Shown piece after piece: positions 10,301-17,900 of a stretch of DNA of 55,704 nucleotides. The DNA comes from Phycisphaerae bacterium. GTDB taxonomy: Bacteria; Planctomycetota; Phycisphaerae; UBA1845. Location: contig JAJDDX010000008.1 of the NCBI GenBank assembly GCA_029260055.1, positions 1-55,704 on the forward strand, given 5' to 3'. The first letter of the stretch is position 1. Each line of letters opens with the position of its first letter. The notes below the pieces were generated by a model. That model ran no database searches and was not told the DNA's origin. It saw nothing but the letters and a program-made list of their open reading frames with translations. The position numbers and the translations under genes are program-made.

Positions 10301-11044
10301 CGCTGCCAACGTCTCGGGCGACTTCACCTTCAGCATCTTCTTGCGGCTTGGGCGACTGGCTGCAACCGACTCGAGGCGCTCGAAAGTCTCGGGGTCGAGC
10401 TTGCCACTATCCTTGATCCCATACTTCTTCTGAAAAGCCTTGATTGCCGCCACAGTCGTCGGGCCGAGTTCCTGCTTCTTTAGCTCGGCCGGCTCGATAC
10501 GAACTTCGAGTTTCGCGATTCGAATGGCACGGAGCAGCTTTCGCTGGAGTGCGCCGATCTGCCTCTTGGTCGTGAACCTTTTGTCGAGCGCAGCCGCTTC
10601 TACCTTGTCGAATAGCTCTGGGCTCATCCTTCCGTCGGCGGGCAAGCGTCGCTTCTTCTGGAAGTCTCCGAGAGCCTTCTCCGTGCTCACTCCGTAGAGT
10701 CGCGTCTTCACCTCGCCGGCATCGAGCTCGTACCCGAGTCGTTGCAGCTTCTCATGCAGGTTCGCGGTGCGGGTCTTGCTGCGGGCGAAGAAGGCGTGCG
10801 CCATCTCCGACTGCAATCCAGCCACGGTTTCGGGGCCGATGACTCCGTCCACCCGAAGCTCGGCGCGACGCTGGAACTCCTGGATCGCATCTTTTGTCGC
10901 GTCGCCCAGCTCGCCCCGCCGGACTTCTTCATCGCCTACGGGGATGCGCAACTTCTTGAGGGCGGCGTGGAGGACCTGAACGTCACGCCTGCCGGGTTGA
11001 TTCGCTTCCGGGAATTCGAAGAGTCTATAGTTGCGTATCGGCAT
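1340..11044 (-). CDS. Tc toxin complex subunit A (TcA-like) with N-terminal peptidoglycan-binding-like repeats
   Basis: This is the pore-forming, receptor-binding subunit of an ABC (Tc) toxin, 3234 aa; TcA proteins are usually about 2500. ATG 11044 follows AGGAG at 8 bases. Residues about 20-80, 95-150, 163-226 and 261-320 are four peptidoglycan-binding-like modules with the pattern G..T..A...FQ...G....G...P.T. Near 905-935 is the VRP1/TcA hallmark with CDCKHC and SPAAYLA-like YGPAAYLADILRFLD. Residues 1885-1945 match the neuraminidase-like domain (YYYRAHDLNRSSWSGW). Residues 2680-2725 are a Gly/Ala-rich hydrophobic stretch that could be the pore tip, and 2770-2860 are long alpha-helical shaft sequence. 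The C-terminal 350 residues match the TcB-binding domain (KTVRMSGFDLLIESPHG). It sits between the candidate immunity gene and the nucleotidyltransferase. Confidence 0.9.
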   Translation of the reverse strand: MPIRNYRLFEFPEANQPGRRDVQVLHAALKKLRIPVGDEEVRRGELGDATKDAIQEFQRRAELRVDGVIGPETVAGLQSEMAHAFFARSKTRTANLHEKLQRLGYELDAGEVKTRLYGVSTEKALGDFQKKRRLPADGRMSPELFDKVEAAALDKRFTTKRQIGALQRKLLRAIRIAKLEVRIEPAELKKQELGPTTVAAIKAFQKKYGIKDSGKLDPETFERLESVAASRPSRKKMLKVKSPETLAAPKRPLRLNMVNGRVGDLQRSLAFLGHNVAKHEFDTHTFGATTRRAVLAFQRSRGLPVTGHLEGATLKAISRAVVSANPNAAIAEGGYRVRGSLRDDLWRGRSGLRVQVLEKTLSGVPTVLAERKTLANGFYDVPYEPPRNPVDGQVKKPFHLLVRVLDGGGQIVDTKALFNPTPISWRNFTEGNDPYRGKSEYERLMGAVTPVLAGKALKDVEESQAKQEITHLALSSGVATESVMRLVLVHQAAAALADAATGPDALYAFVGQNLPPGLPSDLIGSTEDWTVIDALVERTVRGIVFMEAELQESTLETAAQQNLIPIGTVRNKAQALAALAAKRQTFALEKPILVGNGSLKQVLDASAVANANYSKVADALLKYGGMGSDFWSDVKARAAEFGGDAAVADLEVAAQLGEITKHHTPTLAFTKAALADPAQPSLNKPSDLAKLSTGEWRALIDAAGGQVPAGIEGNTADEKKDACAASLAAQSERLFPAIALATEADRGGQHGLTKLADVRTLLDAHTDLDLAKDNVHKFFKDKGVAVPADVLGELKLMQRVHRLGPSAKVGRALLQEKLHHSAAIVFRGRERITKQLAARGVDERAALTSFGRAEFQYAQILARLVEFRFELHRADPKAIVNHIYTKKEQEDALGDLPNLEALFGANDFCDCKHCLSVYGPAAYLADILRFLDARDAEEPNKTVRDMLFDRRPDIANIKLNCENTNTPLPYVDLVCEILEGAVPAPNKAQNFAFQSTWKPGELRAFPEHVRKEVYDKLRKTSFPMDASFDLWQEEARVWLEHLGVPRYELMKLLQARQTGGGARTPSDASTAGEYFGISSHEVSVITQASATQAAQQGFWGFDPTRVKIGVREFLDHCRLDKAELEYRRLLELMQVRWVNANGAPADLAIERPASSCDLDLQSVINVTVARLDRIHRFLRLWRRTGWEMWQLDLLIRAPRIGNGDIDSTTLERLHGFKRIQRAWALPFEHALALFYELNTENRTELDDPSKPIIPLYPRLFQNRAVSDPVDAGLALPLDETKDLDDHRVALLASLGVTDGDLTRLIARTDGKLRLANLSLIHNYWAAARALNLTVERLLQLQDLAAVADLFASPKVMLDFVELHERIRASGLQIDELDFLLNLRPESPHGLRDESVVRMLEGVREALRAASEDAAERAGQIVEKVAALFAIPLERARLLLEKLTADAALLTVLDGQRQKLLERDPADAAKFRFKLTAAEFPKLFEALRLLHKAVLLLGRQSVSAIEDLTWLLDNHATFGVLGLSELPVRAAPLGSLIQKWVAFTKWRELLARFPEPEGASVRGVLDLAAVVDGGGAPQTPIADVRSALHTLTKWPVTDLEALHATLQFKYDAAANDYTSIETYCRMGKAMAAVKRLGVSAEAAGRWALRDVDTANADGRTMQEVTAQQTRDAAKSKYDYPVWLDRGAPLQDVIREKKRTALTRYLVEHSLRTEAPTIQVAGKDWRNPEYWEDENDLLRYFLIDVEMSACQTSSRIKQAISSTQMFVHRCFLNLEQPRVEVSRQEREDTVSLNAWPQWRYMKSYRVWEAARKVFLYPENWIEPELRDDKTPFFKEFEEELLQGELTAEHAETAFRNYLEKLHAVSTLEVVAAYHQIDDDNPHDDLPATVDLFHVVARTRSEPTVYYYRAHDLNRSSWSGWEPIDADIRGDHITLAVYNRRLYMFWLSFHEKPIDAEKQPPAKASDGPEDIPKTSKVLEVRLSWSERKSKGWTAENLAREKLVHPWARPLFSYHLKPRYKSRENQLWLDIYISTSREFNNTRFYDEFKGNRQYLSAFRFDETGRPWHSSSFVFDGEVVGVRMKPLRGHYYLTDASGGVSSTASLTTSHQYVRTRFGESGRSVSRLEGRYMIAPRLMLPEGMHYAYNWLASNEGNTATVTVLENGIGRTLARGGNAPFRLTFSQGEIQFDTAEYGAHPVLYQDRERAFFVLPQVETRTLGYSTVVHRRRYQFLPFYHPYTSLFLRELGRSGVEGLLNRKLQRFSHAHHPQNTFQFTADYLPVAPTSADETAERDRLDFSRYGAYASYNWEVFFHAPFMIACRLSQNRRFEDAMQWFHYIFDPTSVDSLESPQRFWVTKPFFDTNAEDYRKQRIENLLRDIGVNLDELRAWRNDPFNPHRIARHRPIAFQKAVVMRYIDNLIAWGDQLFRRDSMESINEATTLYVFAYELLGPRPVRVPGAARQERTYAELIADDDLDPLGNKSVPAILENLTEPPTQPTPADPNAEPLPLLDVLYFCIPPNDKLLEYWDRVEDRLFKIRNCMNIEGVVRQLPLFEPPIDPGLLVKAAAAGVDIGSVLSLADVDPGHYRFRLLLAKAVEFCGEVRALGDKLLSVLEKRDAEALALLRTGQETVLRKAMRQLRKYQVDEAQSSIEALEVAGQSAEIRRDYYSSRELMNDAEKVMFALGIAAGALDLTAGVVQAVGGGVSALPNFTVGGAGFGGSPVATMTTGGGQASNVASAVAQALKIAAGALDRAGTLAGQFGSYQRRKDDWGLQENLAEKEVSQLERQIVAAELRKSVAERELENLELQIEQSEATEEYYKTKYTNEQLYAWMLQQITTVYFQAYKLAFDMAQRAEKALRLELGREDLSFVEFGYWDGLKKGLMAGEKLSRDIRRMEVAHLEQNQREFEVTKHFSLAKLMPLKLLELKTNGACAFDLPEWLFDMDYPGHFRRRIKSVSMTIPCVTGPYVGVHATVTLTGHGVRVSEDVAAGYGDPLAPDAPRFFSDLGRVPIKSIATSEAQNDGGVFELNFSDERYLPFEGAGAVSWWLISLPKESSGFEFDSITDVVLHMRYTAVAGNVPLTTAARAALAAVLPTSGVVLLDLKRSFGSEWQQFLHPAGGADQSLGFSLGYEHFPFFAYNKTVRMSGFDLLIESPHGTSLDIGLTPPGSPAPAPTEAAGPDPAFGNVHHVAKVGVADTIGLWQLRIKKDTAAAGDFRSLAPDDVQNAYLVLHYTVA

Positions 11045-11119
11045 GGCCAGGTCTCCTCTCAACATGGCGGCAAGTGTTCGCCATAGGTCAGCTGTGTCGA
11101 ATCTCTGCCCGCTCCGAAG

Positions 11120-11977
11120 TCACGGACATCGCCAGTTCGTGCCGGCTAGGAGGTACGCAAAGGGCGCCCAGCGTGCAGGTTCCACGGATGCGCGGAGCCG
11201 CTGGGTGAGCGCCCTTACCAGGCGTGGCCTCAGGCCATTGGCGTTTGAGCATTCGAGCGCCACATCCATTAAGATCGTGAGTGCCCCCGTGTTATCCAGC
11301 TCCTCTGCGGCCTCCCATTCCGAGAGAAGCAACTTGCCTAGGTAATCTTGTGCAGAGGAGTCTAAGAATACTGTCCGGTGTTGCAGAACTCGCAATCGCT
11401 CAAGTGCCTCTGTGCTCGGACTTTCGCCTCCCAAAAACTCGACAAGCCGCGCTCGAGTGACAGGCCTATCTACCGAGACCTTGGCTCGGTCTAGGGCCCG
11501 AAGGTCACTATACGTGGCCGTATCGCGAACATGGTGTGTAAGGTCATCCCATGTGTTGAGCTCCAGCTCTTCAGCCTCGAGCAAAACGTCCTTCTCAATC
11601 TCCAGCGGCAGCGGAAGCAGTCCCTCGAGCTTCGGAACCTCACCGCCCAGGACCAAGAAGCGCAGACTTGAACGCCAAGCCGATGTCCAGAAGTCCACCG
11701 AAGCATCCATCAGATCAAGACTGAGTTCTGACGGGTCTTTCCATTCGCGGGACAGGTCGGCAAGCCGTTGCGTGTCAAACGCAGCGAGTGCTTGGACGCG
11801 CTGCTCAACAATTGACGGAGATATAGCTGGTCCACCAACGTTCGCCACCAATGCAACGCTTGAAAGTCCCTCAAGAGTCCTACGAACCGATGTTCCGTTA
11901 CCAACAGCGGTCGCGAATAGCTCCCAGTGCCCGTCCGAGCGGCTGCCCATCAAACGCTGCAATCTTTCCTGCTCCAT
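11120..11977 (-). CDS. Hypothetical protein, candidate immunity factor for the Tc toxin C-terminus
   Basis: 285 aa; ATG 11977 follows GGAG by a normal spacing and lies 17 bases after the stop of the TcB-TcC fusion. No family is recognised. It is acidic, Leu-rich and predicted mostly helical, without a signal peptide or membrane segment, so cytoplasmic. The inference that it is an immunity protein rests on position only: immunity genes of RHS and TcC-type polymorphic toxins lie immediately downstream of the toxin C-terminus. Alternatives are a chaperone or an unrelated cargo gene. It is followed by a 75-base gap before the TcA gene, so all four minus-strand genes may form one transcript. Confidence 0.65.
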   Translation of the reverse strand: MEQERLQRLMGSRSDGHWELFATAVGNGTSVRRTLEGLSSVALVANVGGPAISPSIVEQRVQALAAFDTQRLADLSREWKDPSELSLDLMDASVDFWTSAWRSSLRFLVLGGEVPKLEGLLPLPLEIEKDVLLEAEELELNTWDDLTHHVRDTATYSDLRALDRAKVSVDRPVTRARLVEFLGGESPSTEALERLRVLQHRTVFLDSSAQDYLGKLLLSEWEAAEELDNTGALTILMDVALECSNANGLRPRLVRALTQRLRASVEPARWAPFAYLLAGTNWRCP

Positions 11978-11994
11978 CGCTTGCTCCGGCTTGC

Positions 11995-14900
11995 CTAATA
12001 CTCAACGGTGACGCGAATCCAGTGCTTCCCGGCATCCACTCCCTGAGTCACGCCGGTGACGCTCCCGCCCAGAGACTGAGCGGTGGAACGCAAGGCGCTC
12101 TCCATGACTGCGTTACTCGTTGCCGCCTTCTGCAACACGTTTGGTGCAAACAACTCCGTTGGCCTTGTTACACCAGTTGCCCTAAGTGACTCCGCAAGCA
12201 TCTCGCCTCCGGTTCCAGAGGGAGCCCCACCTCGCCGAAGATAATCTACGACAACCCCTCCTTCGCTCTCGGTGAACCGAGCGCTTCCCCCGCCGACCCA
12301 CTCAACAATGTTCATGCCGAACTGGTCTGTACGCCCGATCACTTCCGGCATTGTCCTGAAGGCATCGTCGGCGAATTCGGAGACCAGCTCCTCTCCAACA
12401 CGCGCCGCGTCGTCACCATAGCTTGAGACTAGTTCCTCCCCCGCACGGACAGCATCGTCACCGTAGCTTGAGACCAACTCTTCTCCTGCTCGCAAAGCGT
12501 CGTCGCTGTATCTCGACGCCAACTGCTCTCCAGCACGGATGGCGTCATCCGCAAACTCACTCACCAGCTGCCTTCCGGCTCGGGCAGCATCGTCAATGGG
12601 GCCTGGAACGTCCAGTGGTGAGGCGCCTGGTGGATGGGGATCAACGGCACCTATCGCAAGAGATCCCCCAATCGCGACCTTGTCAGGGTTTGCGACTGCC
12701 CATGGGATGACCTCTGGTGCGATCAATACTGCACCAAGCCCCAGAAATCCTATGAGGGCGCCAAGGCCCGCTGCTCGATCTCGAATTTCGATTGTCTCTT
12801 GTACCGCTTCCATTTCGTCCTCGCTCTCAGCGTGGGCATACATAGCAGCATCCGCTGCCCAATCGAAATCCCACATCCCATCGGGGTCGACGCGACCTAT
12901 CGGGTTATCGCCCAGAGCGACATAGGCATTCTCGTACTGCAGTTTCGGATCAGGGATTAGCCATCTTCCCAGCCACGGTGCGTAGTATCTCGCTCCAAAG
13001 AAGTAGAGGCCGGTTTCCTCGTCGCGTTCCTTCGCTGTGTAGCGGTACCGCTTCGGAGTCTGGACCTGGCTCAGAACCGCTTGATAGGCCGTGCTTCCGT
13101 AGGGTGTGTACTCCTCGTACGACAGCACGCGGGCTTGTTCGTCGAGCTCCAGGCACGCGGAGCCCAGATGATTACCGAGCTGGTAGCGGATGAGCACTCT
13201 AGGGATCCCAAACTCGTTCCCCTGAGTACGGGTCTCAACCATGGCGATGCGCTGCTTGTCGTCCATGATGTGGAGCGTTTCGCGCACCAGATTGTCCGCC
13301 GGCTTGCGATAGACCTCGAATCCCCCGAGGTAGATGCGCTCGTCTTTCACTTGGCCGTTCGGCAACTCGGTGACCTTGCGAACCCGCTGTCCGCCGGCGT
13401 CGTACACGTACCAGGTGCGCTCGCCTTGTCGCTGCACACCGTCAGCGTCTGCCTGATTCACGGCTTGGCGCTGCGTCATCTGTAGCTGGTCGCGCTCGTT
13501 CCACTGCATGATTTGCAGCTGCGGCATCTTCAGCATGTTGCCGTGAGCGTCGTACCCGTCGCCTGCGTTACTGTAGGTGGCGGTCAGTGAATCGCCGTTG
13601 CCGACCTTTGTTCCGGTCAGGCGGTTGCTGACTCTTCCCGGTTCAAGTTGGCTTGGCTCGTTGTACGTGCAGGTTCTCGTCCACTCGGGATGGTGCGGGT
13701 GCGTAGGATTGGTACCCCTATGCCGCATGACCTCAATGTTGCCGACCTGATCGTAGAAGTAGCGCTCGATGTACCTCCCCAGAGCCTGCCCATCGTTAGG
13801 GTGCGGGATCCCGGCACGGCCAACGCGAGGAGCATCGTTGTAGGAGTGTGGGATCGGAGCTCCACCCACCTGACCGAGGTGCTCTCTGCCCGTGGCTTCG
13901 ATCAACCGAAATACGGCATCGTAGATGTACCGGGCGCTGGGCTCGACCCGCGCGTTGGCGAAGAAGACCGTCTGCTGAGCGGTGTCGCGGATGTGCGTGA
14001 TGTTGCCAGCAACATCGTAAGTGTAGCGGATGTTTTGAAGACCACAGGCCACACCCGCAGGAACGTTTTCGGGGTCGTCTGGTGCAACGACAGTTTCGGG
14101 AGGCGGGTTGGAATTCTGGCAGTCCGTGTCGAACGCTGAGCCTCGCCGAGTGTAGAGATGGGTCAGACGGAAGGTGTCTGGGTCGTATCGATAGTGTGTA
14201 GCGAAGCGCCGGTTCGCGGCTGCGGCCTTGTAGTCGACCCGGAGACGCTGGGCTTTGGCATCGTAGTCGATGTTGTCTACGCCCACGGGAGAAGGGGCGG
14301 CCACTGCCGGGTCGGCGAGCGCGGCCGGGACGTTTCCATGGTCGAGCCATACGTCCAGGCGCTCGAGGAGACTAGCATCGTTGTAAGCAGGCTGGATGAC
14401 GTTGACCTTCGCGCCCGGTTGATCGCTGTGGGGTGCCACAAGCTGAGTCGGCCGATTGAAGGCATCGAAGCGCGTTTGGCTGACGTACTTCTCGGCCGCC
14501 AGTGTGAAGACGCCCCCCCAGTTCACTCGGTTCTTGTATGCTGGCTCGGGCTGCCCGTTTACGTGGACCGTGTCCACCAGCTGGCGGGCGCTGCTCAGGA
14601 GGTTGCCCTTGAAGTCATATTGGTCGGTGGCGACGAGGCCAGCTTGGTCGAAGAGCTCAACAATCTTTCCGCGGAGGTTGCCCGTTTCTGGGTTGGCACG
14701 GGACTCTCCGTAGACGCTGCGTCCGACGAGCGCCTCCGGGCCGGCGCCGTCCAGCAGGGAGGATTCTGTTGGCCGCTGTAGCTCATCATACGCGCTGCGA
14801 AAGCGGTGCCCGCGGCTGTCCCACGCGTACAGCGGCTTTCCGGCGACATCGCTCAGGGTCCAACGCTTGCCCGCCTCCATGCTGCCTTGATGGATGCGGT

Positions 14901-17900
14901 TACCAAGCATGTCGTAGTCGTAGCGGACGACCAGCCGGCCCTTCGCATCGATCACCTCTCGCTCATTGCCTTCGATGTCGAACGCGACATGTGTCGCATA
15001 AAACTCCTCCGTCGGTGGCGCCGCATTGTTGTGCTGGAATCGGTTGTGCGCAACCGTGACGATGGTCCGGCCAAGCGAGTCTGCGTGCGCTTCGGTGGGC
15101 GTCCGCGCGCAGATTTCGGACTGGCTTGCGGCGGCCTGCTCGTTCGCGCGCAGGTCGGCGTCCGGATAGCGCGCAGCGAGTGCGACGGCGTGGGCAGGAT
15201 CTGTTCGCAAGGCGTGCCATGTCGGTGTGTATTCCGGCTTCGGAAGGCGAGCGAAGAAGCCGCCTACGTCGGCATCAGTCTCGGGAGCAGAGACGAGCAC
15301 CGTATCGCTCACATCCCATGAAGCCTCGCGCCACGGACCGAAGACGACCTTCTCCCATGTGTGATTCGGATGCAGCGTGGCGACGACGCGAGCGACCGGA
15401 TCGTAGAAGAGGACGGGGCTCTTCCCGATACGGACGTCGAATTCGAAGTGGTGTGTGTCGGTGAAGTACGGCTCGTACTGCCGAACCGGTTTGCCCTTGT
15501 TATTGAATACAGTCCAACCACTACCCACCCAGCGCGGCGTCACGCTGTTTGGTGTCATCTGTGGCTGGTTGTTTGCATCCACAACGATCGAACCGCTGGC
15601 ACCTCGAATCGGCACGGGGCCGGGCTCGGCCTGCACCTTCTTCTGCACCTCGCGGCCGAAGCCGTCGGAGTAGGAGAAGCTGGTCTGAACCCTCAGGCTA
15701 CCGGGTGGCACTGGTTCGCTGACGTGTGTCTCGCGCGCAAGAGTGGCCGCGAATGCTGGCGGTTTCTTTGCGGGGTCGGGCTCACGCAGATACGCCGTCA
15801 AATCGGAAATAGCGCGCTTCGTAGCGTCGGCGAGCAACTGTACCGCGAAAGGGCCCTTCGGTGCAGCAAGGAATGCGTTTAGTTCGGATAACGTCAGTTC
15901 CGTGCGGAAGGCTGCGGTCAGCCGATCTCCAAGTGCCGGGTTGTCTTCCGGCTTGCCCATTACGGCCGTGCCCGCCACCATGCCGAGGGCATCGAACGCA
16001 ATCGCCGTACGGTTGCGGTTCGGATCCATCACCAGCGCCGGCTGCAGGACGCGGTAGTCCTGTCCACTCTTGACGAGAGGCTGGGTCGGGTTCTGGTGCC
16101 TCTCGCCCACGGTCACGCGATTGTCGAGAGCGTCCCGCGTCTCGCGAACCATCAGGTCGTAGTTGTCGTACGCGACGAAGCTCTCGGTGCTGGCGGCAGC
16201 CGTGTGGAAGGGATCGCGGGCACGATGCGGCAGGAAGAAGTGAGCCCGCGCGTGATTGAGCTCCTGCGCGGCGGTGTCACCCGAGCCCGGCGAGAAGAAA
16301 ACGCGCCCGGACGGGATCCACCAGTTCAAATCAAGCACGTCCGCTTCATCCCGGGTGTGGACGTATCGGCCTCCTGGCGTCGCGCCCGTGCCGTCCAGCA
16401 TGGCGTCGGAGACTCGGTTCAGGGCGCCGCCTTCGTTGAAGACATCGCGCACGAGACCCGGCGTCAACGCGAGCTTGCAGGTCTCGAAGGGCAGCGCCAT
16501 GGACTCCAGCTGCCCAAGTGGCAGGGCGTTCATCAAGTCGTCGCGCCGAAACACGGTCCGGACATGCTCGATCAGGCGGCGCTGCTTGCCACCGGTTGGA
16601 CGCTCTTCGTACTTCAGTTCGTCGTCGAAGATGCCGTCGTACGTGGTCGAATCCGCAGGAGCGGGGATTACAAGATCCTCGGCACGAAAGCGGCCCGCGG
16701 CTCCGGCGGAGGCATAGCCGGCGAGCTCATAGGTCCGGGCGTCACACGCAAGCGGCGTGCGGTAGGCGGTCGCGTCATCGATTAAATTAGTAACTCGGTT
16801 CTCGGTGTAGGTCAGGTGCGTCTTCGCCTGGTCGTCCTGTACGGCTTCCGAAAGTAAGGGATCGGAGAAACGGCGGCCATAGCCGATGCTCGCCGCCTTC
16901 AAGACGTTGCCGAAGTCGTCGACTTCAAGCGTCATGGAATGCGCGACGCGAGGGTCGAGGAGCCACTCGACGTTGGGATTGGCTGCTGCAGTCGCTTCGT
17001 CGACAAGCTGCCCACCCAGCACGGGAACGAGCGTGCGTTCGTAGTTGTAGACGACCTCTTCCCGGGCATGCGTGAGGAAGACGGAGTGGCGGTTGTCGCC
17101 GCGTGCTTGCAGACGCTTTACATCGTAGTTGCGTTCGGTGACGGCGTACGGAAGCGCCTCCTTGTCGCTGTCGTCGAGGGCATAGACCTCTTGACGTAAC
17201 AGAGATCCTCGTAGCGCTCGACAAGCCTCTCGCTCTTCATCTGCCGTAAGGCCAGGGGGCAAGATAGTGTCGTCGAGAAGCAGGTCCCGCGCTTGCGCAT
17301 CGGACAGGCCGGGCTCTCGGAAATACTCACCGGTGTCGTGCGCGCCGAGGAGACCGGCAAAGTAGTCGGAGATGTGGTCGCGCCCCAAGTACACACCAGT
17401 GTGAAACCACGTCTTCGTTAGGACCGGCGGAACGTGGGATGAGGCCTCGATGTTGGCCCCCGCGGGGAACACGTTGCTCGCACTCAGTGCGGCGAACTCC
17501 TCGGTGTCGAACTGCTCGACGAGGCCGAAACCGCGAAACTCCCGTTCTTGCCCGTCAAAATAGCCATGATGGTAGGCGTACCGAGTGACAAAGCGGCTCT
17601 TGCTAATGCGGTCGTAGGTCTCGACGCGCTCGACCACGTGGACGGGGAACGGAATGCGCGTGATCCAGGGCTTTCCGCTTCGCTTGTCCGCCAAGTAAGA
17701 TTTCGTCGACGGCGCGTAAGTGACGTGCGTCTCGGCGCCGAGGTTATTGACGGATTTCGTGAGTAGGTGGGGTTTCTGCCCGCCCATCAGGTCGATGTAG
17801 CGAAGTGGGCTCATCGCGTCGGCCGGTAGAGAAGAAGACCAGACCAGACAGGCAGTTCCGTGTCCGAGCAAGTCGGTCGTGGTCACGGAGGATAGGTCGT

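Noticed and set aside
12370..12594. CRISPR-like array
   Set aside because: The 45-bp repeats are continuous coding repeats without spacers and keep the reading frame.
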